From: Rugamonas fusca
GTDB lineage: Bacteria > Pseudomonadota > Gammaproteobacteria > Burkholderiales > Burkholderiaceae_D
NCBI RefSeq assembly: GCF_014042365.1
Contig: NZ_JACEZS010000005.1
Location: 1-64,000, forward strand
Direction of reading: 5' to 3'
Length of the DNA: 64,000 nt
The notes beneath the pieces are model-generated. The model searched no databases and had not been told where the DNA came from. It saw nothing but the letters and a program-made list of their open reading frames with translations. Made by a program: the position numbers and the translations under genes. Shown one piece after another: positions 53,356 through 61,434 of the stretch; positions within the stretch are counted from its first letter, which is position 1, and the number at the start of each line of letters is the position of its first letter.

Positions 53356-53946
53356 TCAAGGCGTGACGGCCGCGCGCAGGCGCAGGCCGATCTTTTCCGT
53401 CAAGCCCTTCATCTTGGCGTCGATCACGGGGCGGCTGTCAGCGGCCACGCCCTCGCCAAGCTTGCGTTGCATTTCCGGCACCAGCGCCTCGAATTTCTTC
53501 TTGACGGGCGATTCGAGGATGGCCACCAGCTGGCGCAGCTCCTCTTCGTTGAAGCGCTCGGCCAGGATGGGCGCCACCGTGGTGGGGATCAGCTTGTCGG
53601 CGCTGGCGCGCGTGATGGGCGTGGCTTCCTCCATGAACTTGCGCGCTTCGGCCACGATGTCGGTCATGGCCGCGTCGCGTTTTTCCACCGAGGCGCGGCC
53701 TTGCAGCATGGCGCGCGCCTGCTGCACGGCGTCGGCCACGGGCGCTTGCAGCATGGACTGGCCGATGCTGTCGATATTCCACAGTTTCAAAATCTTGTCG
53801 ATCAACGCCTGCTTGGCGGGGCTGATGGCGGCGGCCGGCGCGGCGGCGGCCGGGGCCGGCGCCGGGGCGGCCGTGGCGGCCAGCGCGCTCAGGCTGGCGC
53901 CGCACAGGGCCAGCGCCGCGATGGTGGTCTTGATGTTTGCTTGCAT
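53356..53946 (-). CDS. DUF2059 periplasmic protein
   Basis: 196 residues. Signal peptide (about 1-24, ALA-ATA), an Ala/Pro-rich linker, then the helical DUF2059 domain (PAKQALIDKILKLWNIDSIG to VKKKFEALVPEMQRKLGEG). Members are found in the periplasm of many proteobacteria without known function. It follows the FadL-like barrel gene by 32 bases and probably belongs to the same transcript. The tail KIGLRLRAAVTP is basic. Confidence 0.85.
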   Translation of the reverse strand: MQANIKTTIAALALCGASLSALAATAAPAPAPAAAAPAAAISPAKQALIDKILKLWNIDSIGQSMLQAPVADAVQQARAMLQGRASVEKRDAAMTDIVAEARKFMEEATPITRASADKLIPTTVAPILAERFNEEELRQLVAILESPVKKKFEALVPEMQRKLGEGVAADSRPVIDAKMKGLTEKIGLRLRAAVTP

Positions 53947-53978
53947 GGTTCCTCCTCCAAAAATCCGTCGCGCCGTGC

Positions 53979-55610
53979 TCAGAAGCGCTTGGTCAGCTCG
54001 AAGCCGAAATAGCGCACGTGGATGTCGGCATTGACGTCCAGGCCGGCATACGGGTTGTAAATAATGTTCAAAAACGTGTTGCAGTTCATATTGCAGTCGG
54101 TGTTGGCCGGGGTGCTGAACTTGCCCTTCATGTAGGAGCCCGTCAGGCTCAAGTCCATGGTCTTGCTGAGCTTGAGGTTGAGGCCGGCGCTGAGCAGCTT
54201 GGTGTTGGGCAGCGGCGCGATCAAGTCCACCTTGTCCGACGGCACCGACGTCTTGCGCGGCTCGTAGCCAAAGCGCAAGGTGACGCGCTCGTGCGGGAAC
54301 AGTTGCAGGCCATAGCCGAAGTTGACGAGGCTCTTGTAGCCGCGCGGGATGGTCAGCTTGCTTGAATCAGGAATGCCGTACAGGCGCGCCACTTCCAGCA
54401 GCTTGATGCTCTGGTCGAACTGGAACGTGAGCGCGTTCCATTCATTCCAGTTGGCATAGCTGGCGTCCACGTTCAGCTGCACCATCTGCACCGGGCGCAG
54501 CTTGATGCCCACCTGCACGTGGTAGGGGAAGGGAATGGTGGCGCTCATGTTGCCCTTCTGGATGGCCGGTATCGACGAAGGGAAACCGAGCACGGCGCCG
54601 GCGATCGGGCCCAGCAGGCTGGAATTGAGGCCGCGCACGAAGTTGCGCAGCATCGGTTCCGTGTTGAACTGGTAGCTGCCCGTGTAGTGGGTCTTGGAGC
54701 CACCCTGGTAGACGGCGCCGAACGCGAACCATGGCTTCGGTTCCCACAGCACGCCCAGGTTCAGCGTGGGGTCGACCGGGGCCGTCATTTCCAGCCGCAT
54801 GTTGGCCGCCGTCTTGAACGGGCTGACCATGCCATCCTTGCCGCCACCGCACACGCCAAAGCCGAAGGTGTCGATGATGTTGCCGCCGTTCTCGGGGCAC
54901 CAGCCCTGCTGCAGCTTGCCGAACACGCCCAGCAGTTCGTTGGGGAAGCGCATGTTGGTGTCGACCACGAAGGCGGCGTGGGCGATCGGCACGGCCGCGC
55001 CGAAGCGCAGCGTGTCCGAGTATTTGTAGCCGACCGAGGGCGACAGGTAGACCAGGCGCTGGATCTGGATCTGGCGGCCCGCGTACTGGCCGGGGTCGTT
55101 CACGTCCGTGGTACGGTCCAGGCTCATCGCCTGCGACATATAGCTGTCGGTGGCGAAGGTCCACGGCGAACCCTTCTTGTTCCAGGCCATGCCCAGGCCC
55201 GGCACCGCCACGCCGGGCAGGCGCCAGCCCGGCATGCCGTAGCCGGGCACGTACATGATCTGGCGCACCGGGCCCGTGCTCTTGCCGTTCAGCGGGTCTT
55301 CGGTCCAGCCGCCCACGTCGAAGCCGGCCGGCTGGTGGAAGCTGGCGCTGGTGCGGATCGAGGCGGCCCAGTTGTGGATGGTTTCGCTGTCGCCTTCGAG
55401 CCGGGCCAGGCCGGCCGGGTTGAAGTGGACCGAGCCGATGCCGGGCGGGTCGGCCGTGACGGCGTTACCGAGCGCCATGGCCGTGACGTTGGTGGTCAGG
55501 TTCTCGGTCAGCGCCGCGTGCGCGGCGGGCGCGCAGGCGGCGGCTACGGCGCTGGCCATGACCAGCCGCCGCAGCCGCCGCAGCGGTCCGGAAGTCGTAC
55601 GGGCTGCCAT
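53979..55610 (-). CDS. FadL/OmpP1-type outer-membrane barrel
   Basis: 543 residues. Signal peptide ending AAHA-ALT. The hatch-like N-terminus has TNVTAMALGNAVTADPPGIGSVHFNPAGLARL, close to the NPA-containing motif of FadL-type transporters, then a beta barrel with repeated aromatic strands and a C-terminal phenylalanine (FGFELTKRF). FadL proteins take hydrophobic compounds across the outer membrane. Here the gene touches that of a second barrel (no spacer) and lies downstream of a C39 peptidase gene, so it may serve export or display of the paralogous proteins opposite. Four cysteines appear in two pairs (CPENG..., CNMNC). Confidence 0.88.
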   Translation of the reverse strand: MAARTTSGPLRRLRRLVMASAVAAACAPAAHAALTENLTTNVTAMALGNAVTADPPGIGSVHFNPAGLARLEGDSETIHNWAASIRTSASFHQPAGFDVGGWTEDPLNGKSTGPVRQIMYVPGYGMPGWRLPGVAVPGLGMAWNKKGSPWTFATDSYMSQAMSLDRTTDVNDPGQYAGRQIQIQRLVYLSPSVGYKYSDTLRFGAAVPIAHAAFVVDTNMRFPNELLGVFGKLQQGWCPENGGNIIDTFGFGVCGGGKDGMVSPFKTAANMRLEMTAPVDPTLNLGVLWEPKPWFAFGAVYQGGSKTHYTGSYQFNTEPMLRNFVRGLNSSLLGPIAGAVLGFPSSIPAIQKGNMSATIPFPYHVQVGIKLRPVQMVQLNVDASYANWNEWNALTFQFDQSIKLLEVARLYGIPDSSKLTIPRGYKSLVNFGYGLQLFPHERVTLRFGYEPRKTSVPSDKVDLIAPLPNTKLLSAGLNLKLSKTMDLSLTGSYMKGKFSTPANTDCNMNCNTFLNIIYNPYAGLDVNADIHVRYFGFELTKRF

Positions 55611-56657
55611 TTAGAACGACAGCGGCAAGTTCATGCCCACCGTGATATTGGGCGAGTCGGCCGTCAGGCCGATGCCCACCGACAGGTTGACGGTGGTCTT
55701 GGGCGAGACCTTGTAACCGAGGCCCATGTTCAGGATGGCCGAGGTCTGCATGGTGGTCTTGGCCACCAGGCCGTCGGCGAAGTGCAGCTTGGAGCCGGCC
55801 GAGATGGCTTCCTGGAACGACATCGTGGTGGAAATGTCATACGACAGCGCGTAGGCGAAGCCCATGCCGAAGCCGACCGAGGCGCCCGGCTGCACCTTGG
55901 TCAGGATGCGGGTGCCGTTGACCTGGTACAAATGGGCGGCCGGCAGGCTCAGCGTACCGTTGATGGAGCCAAACAGGGCCACCGGATCGACGATGCGGTT
56001 CAGGTTCAGGCCGGCCGAGAAGGCCGTCACGCCGCTGCCCGTGGCCTGGCCGCTGCCGGCGATGATCTTGAACGGGCTGCGGCCCGTGGGCAGGCGCACG
56101 TTGCCCGTCAGCGTCATGCCGGGCGCGTCGCGCTTGGCCTCGAACGGCTGGAAGCGCCCGCCCACGGAAATATCGCCCAGCGAGTTCGACACGCCGCTGG
56201 CCGAGCCGCTGTCGGAATAACGCGACAGCACCGGCAAGGTCACGTTGCCCGTCAGGTTGTCGCGCAGGCCATAGTCGGCCGAGAAGGTGTTGGTGATGGT
56301 GTGCGAGCTGGTGTTCTCGATGCTAAACAGCGACACGCCGCCGCCGGCCAGGTCGGTGACGATCTTTTCCTGGCCGATGTAGCTGTAGGTGAGGTCGTAG
56401 CTGAACTGGAACTGGTTGTGGCGGATCAGCGTGTATTGCTTGTCGACCGAAGTGAGGGTTTCCTTCAGCAGCTTGCTCTGGTCGCCTTCGCCTTCCTTCT
56501 TGGCCAGCGCCTCGCGCACGGCGGCCGCGTCGGCCGGCTTGGTGGTGGCGTCGCTGGGCGTGGTTTGCTGGGCGTGGGCTGGCATGGCCAGCAGCAGGGC
56601 GGACGCGATGGCGCCGGCGAGGGCGTGGCGGGCGAAGGGCGTGGTGCGTGCAATCAT
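55611..56657 (-). CDS. Outer-membrane beta-barrel protein (MetA-pathway/FilC-like)
   Basis: 348 residues. Signal peptide ending AHA-QQT, a charged helical segment (AAVREALAKKEGEGDQSKLLKETL) that may reach the periplasm, then a barrel of about ten to twelve strands (FQFSYDLTYSYIGQE, SADYGLRDNLTGNVTLPVLSRYS, GFGMGFAYALSYDISTTMSFQ) ending MNLPLSF. The pattern resembles the 'phenol MetA degradation' barrel family. Its stop is directly followed by the FadL-like start. ATG 56657 was chosen for the signal peptide. A pore partner of the system is suggested. Confidence 0.82.
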   Translation of the reverse strand: MIARTTPFARHALAGAIASALLLAMPAHAQQTTPSDATTKPADAAAVREALAKKEGEGDQSKLLKETLTSVDKQYTLIRHNQFQFSYDLTYSYIGQEKIVTDLAGGGVSLFSIENTSSHTITNTFSADYGLRDNLTGNVTLPVLSRYSDSGSASGVSNSLGDISVGGRFQPFEAKRDAPGMTLTGNVRLPTGRSPFKIIAGSGQATGSGVTAFSAGLNLNRIVDPVALFGSINGTLSLPAAHLYQVNGTRILTKVQPGASVGFGMGFAYALSYDISTTMSFQEAISAGSKLHFADGLVAKTTMQTSAILNMGLGYKVSPKTTVNLSVGIGLTADSPNITVGMNLPLSF

Positions 56658-56710
56658 GAACAATCCTCTGGCGAAAGTTGGGGCAGATAGATGGGGGGCT
56701 TGCCTTGCCG

Positions 56711-57475
56711 TTACTGGCGGTGCATCCAGGTGCCGGCGGCGCCTGAATTGACGGCCCGTTCCAGCAGGTGGGCGGAATTGTTGAGCGCGTCGAGGCGCCC
56801 ATGGTTGGTGACCTGGTCCATGTCGAGCAGGCCCAGTTCCTTGTCCGTCAGGGCCAGCTTGCCGGCGGCCGTCTTGCCTTTGCCGGGGCTGATGATGAAC
56901 AGGGCGTTCTTGTCCCACAGCTTGGCGAACTCGTCGAGCGAGAACACCAGGTTGCCGCGCGAAGGGTCGGCGATGTAGACCACGTCCTTGCGGATGCCGC
57001 GCAGCACCACGAAGTGCTTGGTGCCGAAGTCGATCGGCACGATGCCCGGTTCCGTCAGCGTCAGCAGGTCGGCGATCTCGGCCCGGTAGCCGGCGCCCGA
57101 GGCGCCCAGCGAGGCCACGTAGCGTTTCATGTCGAGCAGCGAGAAACCGCGCCGTTCGATGATCTTTTCCTTCTCGCCTTTTTCCAGCATGCCTTCCATG
57201 GCTTGCTGTTCCGTCACGTTCAGGCCCAGGTGATAGGTCAGCAGCGTGACCAGTGCGGCCGAGCCGCAGCTGAAGTCATACGCCTGGTGCACGATGTTGT
57301 GGTATTTGAGCTCGGAGTAGGGCTCGACGTCCAGCGTCTGGTTGTAATGGCCGCCCCCGAGCAGGGCTTGCGGCATTTCCAGCTGGCCCTTGGGGCGGTC
57401 CAGCGGTTCGTGGCGCGACATGGCGCCGGCGCCACCGATCAGGGCGGCGACCACGCCCAGCAAGATCATCAGCAT
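56711..57475 (-). CDS. Stand-alone C39-family cysteine peptidase
   Basis: 254 residues: N-terminal membrane segment or signal (3-18), then a complete C39 domain with Gln64-x5-Cys70 in HQAYDFSCGSAALVTLL, His154 in TKHFVVLRGI and Asp170 in VVYIADPSRG. C39 peptidases usually form the N-terminus of bacteriocin ABC exporters and cut after double-glycine leaders; here there is no ABC domain, and the signal places it in the periplasm. A C-terminal extension (LTDKELGLLDMDQVTNHGRLD...) resembles the motif of its presumed substrates. Acinetobacter loci annotated 'Fil' contain such a C39 protein (FilB). Confidence 0.88.
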   Translation of the reverse strand: MLMILLGVVAALIGGAGAMSRHEPLDRPKGQLEMPQALLGGGHYNQTLDVEPYSELKYHNIVHQAYDFSCGSAALVTLLTYHLGLNVTEQQAMEGMLEKGEKEKIIERRGFSLLDMKRYVASLGASGAGYRAEIADLLTLTEPGIVPIDFGTKHFVVLRGIRKDVVYIADPSRGNLVFSLDEFAKLWDKNALFIISPGKGKTAAGKLALTDKELGLLDMDQVTNHGRLDALNNSAHLLERAVNSGAAGTWMHRQ

Positions 57476-57487
57476 GGGACCGTCCCC

Positions 57488-57565
57488 CTAGCGGGTGGCG
57501 AACCAGATCAGCCGCACGCGCGGTGAGGGGGCAGGCGCTTCCCCGAGTCCCATGACTGCTTCCAT
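57488..57565 (-). CDS. 25-residue peptide at the head of the C39 operon
   Basis: ATG 57565 to TAG 57488 encodes MEAVMGLGEAPAPSPRVRLI plus WFATR. A good Shine-Dalgarno (TTGGAGA) precedes it, its promoter starts a few bases upstream, and the C39 gene begins 12 bases after its stop with its own Shine-Dalgarno. It is therefore the first translated frame of the transcript; it might be a leader peptide or a functional micro-protein. Confidence 0.55.
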   Translation of the reverse strand: MEAVMGLGEAPAPSPRVRLIWFATR

Positions 57566-57585
57566 CGTTTCTCCAAGTTATCTCG

Positions 57586-57614
57586 ATTAGAACGATCGTG
57601 CTTTATTAAGGCAA
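57586..57614 (-). promoter_or_regulatory. Promoter of the leftward C39 operon
   Basis: On the minus strand TTGCCT (57614-57609), 17 bases, TCTAAT (57591-57586). Transcription would start near 57578, leaving a leader of only about 12 bases before the 25-residue frame. Confidence 0.65.
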
Positions 57615-57843
57615 CAACTGTTCTTTGTTTTTTTGTAACTTATTAACGCATTTTTGAGCAGGATCAGCATCTGTTTTTTTAGAAAGTAACTTCTAACATG
57701 CGGCCTAAAACTTATGCTATCGCAAGCAACAGCCGCACAACACCCGCTTCCCTCTGGGTGGCTCGCGAGGTCAAGCGGTTGGCTTTGCGAGTCAATGCGA
57801 GACAGTAGACCGGGGCCAAGACCGGCCCATATCATAAATTTAA

Positions 57844-57861
57844 TTAATATTTAAATATTAA
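57844..57861. promoter_or_regulatory. 18-bp AT palindrome in the divergent region
   Basis: TTAATATTTAAATATTAA is an exact palindrome midway between the divergent operons, a plausible operator or nucleoid-protein site shared by both. Confidence 0.45.
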
Positions 57862-58013
57862 GAGTTCATGGCGATCCCGCCCGCTGCGTCGCAGTTGGGA
57901 ATTGCGGTAGACAGGCGGCAATTTCCGCACAGTGGCCCTTTATCCGGGGCCACGGGCCTGGTGGTCATGGCAAGAACACATAATTTTTAAATAACTTAAT
58001 CTTGGAGAACAAC

Positions 58014-58526
58014 ATGCAAGTGATCAAATCCGCAGTCGCAGCAGCACTGGCTACCCTGGCCCTGTCCGCATCGGCCATGACCCCGATCCAGGATACCGAA
58101 CTGAGCGCTGTGAGCGGCCAGGACGGCGTGTCGATCGCCGCCAACCTGAACATCAAGATGGATTCCTTCGTCTACACCGACACCGACGCGCTCGACGCCA
58201 ACGGCATGGGTGGCGGTTCGGTGAGCTTCAACGGCATCAAGGTCCAGGGCCTGATCGCCGCCAGCATCGACATCCTGTCGAAGAACTCCTTCCTGGCCGC
58301 CGCTGGCGCCGCTGGCGTGACCAACCCAGGCACCTTCTACAACCCGGCATCGGGCGGCGACGTGGTGCAGATCGCCATCCCGGCCGACGTGCAAGTGGCC
58401 GCCGGCAAGCTGCTGAACATCTCGGTGGACTCGATCAAGATGGGCAACAACGCCGCTTCGTACGGCTCGGTCGCCATGAACCAGGTTGACCTGCGTGGCA
58501 CCCAAGTGTGGATCTGGGCCCACTAA
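58014..58526 (+). CDS. Exported FilA-like protein, array copy 1
   Basis: 170 residues; signal peptide MQVIKSAVAAALATLALSAS with cut after residue 21 (ASA-MTP). The mature N-terminus MTPIQDTELSAVSGQDGVSI holds a double-glycine-like leader motif (LSAVSGQDG, 30-38), followed by a repetitive Asp/Ser/Gly/Val-rich domain with VSFNGIKVQGLIAASIDIL and a C-terminal GSVAMNQVDLRGTQVWIWAH. I read it as a beta-rich surface or matrix protein. Resembles proteins called FilA/DUF6160 in Acinetobacter loci. ATG 58014 has GGAGAAC upstream; TTG 58002 also opens the frame. Copy 1 has Tyr150 where all others have Phe. Confidence 0.9.
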   Translation: MQVIKSAVAAALATLALSASAMTPIQDTELSAVSGQDGVSIAANLNIKMDSFVYTDTDALDANGMGGGSVSFNGIKVQGLIAASIDILSKNSFLAAAGAAGVTNPGTFYNPASGGDVVQIAIPADVQVAAGKLLNISVDSIKMGNNAASYGSVAMNQVDLRGTQVWIWAH

Positions 58527-58684
58527 TCCGGCGCCCTCTGCGCTGGCTTCCCAGGCCGTTTGGTTGGCCTGCAAAGTCAGCGCAGCAAGCTGGACGGACC
58601 CGGCGGCAGTGCCTAACATGGTCCTGCAACCTTAAAAAAATAGAAATACCTCTTAATTAAAACCAAACTTTCGGAGACTACCAA

Positions 58685-59197
58685 ATGCAAATCATCAAAA
58701 CCGCAGTCGCAGCCGCTCTGGCCACCCTGGCCCTGTCCGCATCGGCCATGACCCCGATCCAGGATACCGAGCTGAGCGCTGTTAGCGGTCAAGACGGCGT
58801 GTCGATCGCCGCCAACCTGAACATCAAGATGGATTCCTTCGTCTACACCGATACCGACGCGCTGGACGCCAACGGCATGGGTGGCGGTTCGGTCAGCTTC
58901 AACGGCATCAAGGTCCAAGGCCTGATCGCCGCCAGCATCGACATCCTGTCGAAAAACTCCTTCCTGGCAGCCGCTGGCGCCGCTGGCGTGACCAACCCAG
59001 GCACCTTCTACAACCCAGCATCGGGCGGCGACGTGGTGCAGATCGCTATCCCTGCCGACGTGCAAGTGGCCGCTGGCAAGCTGCTCAACATCTCGGTTGA
59101 CTCGATCAAGATGGGCAACAACGCCGCTTCGTTCGGCTCGGTCGCCATGAACCAGGTTGACCTGCGCGGCACCCAAGTGTGGATCTGGGCACACTAA
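58685..59197 (+). CDS. Exported FilA-like protein, array copy 2
   Basis: 170 residues, differing from copy 1 only at three positions (V3I, S6T, Y150F). The same signal peptide class, double-glycine-like motif (30-38) and C-terminus. Preceded by an A-rich run and TCGGAGACTACCAA before ATG 58685, and by a 158-base spacer with a hairpin (58535-58580). The near identity in coding DNA but not in spacers shows that the coding parts are conserved or homogenised. Confidence 0.9.
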   Translation: MQIIKTAVAAALATLALSASAMTPIQDTELSAVSGQDGVSIAANLNIKMDSFVYTDTDALDANGMGGGSVSFNGIKVQGLIAASIDILSKNSFLAAAGAAGVTNPGTFYNPASGGDVVQIAIPADVQVAAGKLLNISVDSIKMGNNAASFGSVAMNQVDLRGTQVWIWAH

Positions 59198-59327
59198 TCC
59201 GTTCCTGACCGCACCGGCTCTGGCCGGTACGGTCTGAACGCGACGCAACAAGGCGGCGCCGGCCCGGCGCCGCCCGCAACACACAACTATAAGCACAAAA
59301 CCAAAACTACTTTTCGGAGACCATCAA

Positions 59328-59840
59328 ATGCAAATCGTTAAAGCCGCAGTCGCAGCCGCTCTGGCAACCCTGGCCCTGTCCGCATCGGCCATGACCCCGA
59401 TTCAAGATACCGAACTGAGCGCTGTTAGCGGTCAAGACGGCGTGTCGATCGCCGCCAACCTGAACATCAAGATGGATTCCTTCGTCTACACCGACACCGA
59501 CGCGCTCGACGCCAACGGCATGGGTGGCGGTTCCGTGAGCTTCAACGGCATCAAAGTGAAGGGCCTGATCGCTGCCAGCATCGACATCCTGTCGAAAAAC
59601 TCCTTCCTGGCCGCTGCCGGCGCCGCTGGCGTGACCAACCCAGGCACCTTCTACAGCCCAACCACGGGCGGTGACGTGGTGCAGATCGCCATCCCGGCCG
59701 ACGTGCAAGTGGGCGCTGGCAAGCTGCTCAACATCTCGGTCGACTCGATCAAGATGGGCAACAACGCCGCTTCGTTCGGCTCGGTCGCCATGAACCAGGT
59801 TGACCTGCGCGGCACCCAAGTGTGGATCTGGGCACACTAA
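59328..59840 (+). CDS. Exported FilA-like protein, array copy 3
   Basis: 170 residues. Compared with copy 2 it has I4V, T6A, Q78K, N110S, A112T, S113T and A129G, so the differences are in three clusters. Signal peptide MQIVKAAVAAALATLALSAS. All other residues, including the motif LSAVSGQDG and the VWIWAH terminus, are unchanged. Spacer of 130 bases upstream with two GC hairpins and the same GGAGAC ribosome-binding context. Confidence 0.9.
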   Translation: MQIVKAAVAAALATLALSASAMTPIQDTELSAVSGQDGVSIAANLNIKMDSFVYTDTDALDANGMGGGSVSFNGIKVKGLIAASIDILSKNSFLAAAGAAGVTNPGTFYSPTTGGDVVQIAIPADVQVGAGKLLNISVDSIKMGNNAASFGSVAMNQVDLRGTQVWIWAH

Positions 59841-59966
59841 TCCGGCCTTGACTGACGCGGCCCCGGCCGCGCCGGCCTGACGGATATCCGATAGGGCGGC
59901 GTCCCCGCGGCGCCGCCACGCAACGAAAAAAACCATACAAAACAAAAATTTTTGGGAGACTACCAA

Positions 59967-60479
59967 ATGCAAATCATCAAAACCGCAGTCGCAGCCGCTC
60001 TGGCAACCCTGGCCCTGTCCGCATCGGCCATGACCCCGATTCAAGATACCGAGCTGAGCGCTGTGAGCGGCCAGGACGGCGTGTCGATCGCCGCCAACCT
60101 GAACATCAAGATGGATTCCTTCGTCTACACCGACACCGACGCGCTCGACGCCAACGGCATGGGTGGTGGTTCCGTGAGCTTCAACGGCATCAAAGTGAAG
60201 GGCCTGATCGCTGCCAGCATCGACATCCTGTCGAAAAACTCCTTCCTGGCCGCTGCCGGCGCCGCTGGCGTGACCAACCCAGGCACCTTCTACAGCCCAA
60301 CCACGGGCGGTGACGTGGTGCAGATCGCCATCCCGGCCGACGTGCAAGTGGGCGCTGGCAAGCTGCTCAACATCTCGGTCGACTCGATCAAGATGGGCAA
60401 CAACGCCGCTTCGTTCGGCTCGGTCGCCATGAACCAGGTTGACCTGCGCGGCACCCAGGTGTGGATCTGGGCGCACTGA
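59967..60479 (+). CDS. Exported FilA-like protein, array copy 4
   Basis: 170 residues. The signal peptide is that of copy 2 (MQIIKTAV) while the mature protein from residue 7 on is identical to copy 3, a mosaic that indicates gene conversion or unequal crossing-over within the array. ATG 59967 follows GGGAGACTACCAA; an upstream ATG at 59952 opens the same frame but lacks a Shine-Dalgarno of its own. A hairpin with ACGGCCGCG / CGGCCGT follows the stop (60501-60522). Confidence 0.9.
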   Translation: MQIIKTAVAAALATLALSASAMTPIQDTELSAVSGQDGVSIAANLNIKMDSFVYTDTDALDANGMGGGSVSFNGIKVKGLIAASIDILSKNSFLAAAGAAGVTNPGTFYSPTTGGDVVQIAIPADVQVGAGKLLNISVDSIKMGNNAASFGSVAMNQVDLRGTQVWIWAH

Positions 60480-60608
60480 TCGCTCCTGCCTGCTGACCAA
60501 AACGGCCGCGTGTGCGGCCGTCACATTGCAAGATGCGGGCGCCCCGGCGCCGGCATCCTGTTCATCCAGTCCGGACACGGCGTGTCCCTCCACTGCACGA
60601 TCGAACCG

Positions 60609-61433
60609 ATGTTGAAATCCTTCCCATTCCAGCCGGGCTTGCGCGCCCGCCTGTGCCGCACGGCTGTGCTGCTGACGGCCGGCCTGACGGCGCAACTGGC
60701 GACGGCCCAGATGCGCCCGCTGAGCGAAGATGAGCTGTCGGCCACGCACGCCCAGGGCTTGATGGCCATGAGCAACAGCAGCTATGGCGGCTTCGATTTC
60801 ACCAGGGTGGCACTGGATGCGGACATCACGTTGAGCGCCAATTTCAAGAACCTGCGCCTGGGCGAATACAACTACGCGCCCCGCAATGGCACCGGCGCCG
60901 ACATCGACATGTCGCTGCTGCAGTTTGGCCGCAGCGACGGCACCGAGGCCCAGCGCCTGGTGCACATCAGTAATCCCTATTTCGAATTCGTCTATCGCAA
61001 CGCGGGCGACAACGCCGCGCGCGAAGTGATCGGCATGCGCTTCGGTTTCGACGCCATCAGCGGCGACGTGGGCCTGAAGCTGAGCACCCTGTCCGGTTCC
61101 ATGCTGGTGCAGGGCCAGGCCGCCGACGGCAGCGCCATCACGCTCGACAGCCACACCGACACCACGGGGGGCGGCAAGCGCTGGGATGGCAGCTGCACGG
61201 CGCCGTGCCTGACGCTGGCCAACCTCGGCGGCGTGACGGCCGGCGACGCGAACGGCCCCAGCCGCGACTTCTGGATTTCCGTGTTGAAGACGGGCGTGCA
61301 ATTCCAGGCCCCGTCCGGCAGCACGCAGCTGCCCGACGCGGCCCAGGCCGGCATCTGGCTGAACTGGCGCGACAAGCTGCAAGCCATCAGCACCAACGGC
61401 GTGACGCCGCCCAACCTGCCCAAGGTGCGCTGA
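60609..61433 (+). CDS. Exported FilA-related protein, 274 residues
   Basis: A signal peptide of about 34 residues (cut ATA-QMRP) is followed by MRPLSEDELSATHAQGLMAM, the same block as MTPIQDTELSAVSGQDG in the array copies but with AQG in place of GQDG. The rest (LDADITLSANFKNLRLGEYNY, MRFGFDAISGDVGLKLSTLSGSMLV) is beta-rich, longer than the array proteins. A Cys pair (GSCTAPC) may form a disulfide. No strong Shine-Dalgarno; start uncertain (a GTG at 60582 is possible). Its TGA is one base before the next ATG. Confidence 0.8.
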   Translation: MLKSFPFQPGLRARLCRTAVLLTAGLTAQLATAQMRPLSEDELSATHAQGLMAMSNSSYGGFDFTRVALDADITLSANFKNLRLGEYNYAPRNGTGADIDMSLLQFGRSDGTEAQRLVHISNPYFEFVYRNAGDNAAREVIGMRFGFDAISGDVGLKLSTLSGSMLVQGQAADGSAITLDSHTDTTGGGKRWDGSCTAPCLTLANLGGVTAGDANGPSRDFWISVLKTGVQFQAPSGSTQLPDAAQAGIWLNWRDKLQAISTNGVTPPNLPKVR

Positions 61434-61434
61434 C

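Larger units (their letters stand above)
57566..58013. other. AT-rich divergent control region of the two exported-protein operons
   Basis: 448 bases. Besides the leftward promoter it contains an 18-bp perfect AT palindrome TTAATATTTAAATATTAA (57844-57861), a hairpin GTGGCCC / GGGCCAC (57932-57953) and two T-rich tracts. No consensus promoter for the rightward array was found; the best -10-like element is CATAAT at 57979-57984. No gene is seen. Confidence 0.55.
58014..60479 (+). repeat. Tandem array of four near-identical 513-base genes
   Basis: Units at 58014, 58685, 59328 and 59967 have coding parts of exactly 513 bases and spacers of 158, 130 and 126 bases; the spacers 2 and 3 share a GGCGGCG...CGCCGCC hairpin and the pre-start AAAAACCAAAAC-like stretch, while spacer 1 differs. 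A recent amplification. Confidence 0.92.

Noticed and set aside
58014..60479. Regularly spaced repeats that might be taken for a CRISPR array
   Set aside because: Repeat units are 513-base coding sequences with unequal 126-158 base spacers; no 25-40 base direct repeats or cas genes.
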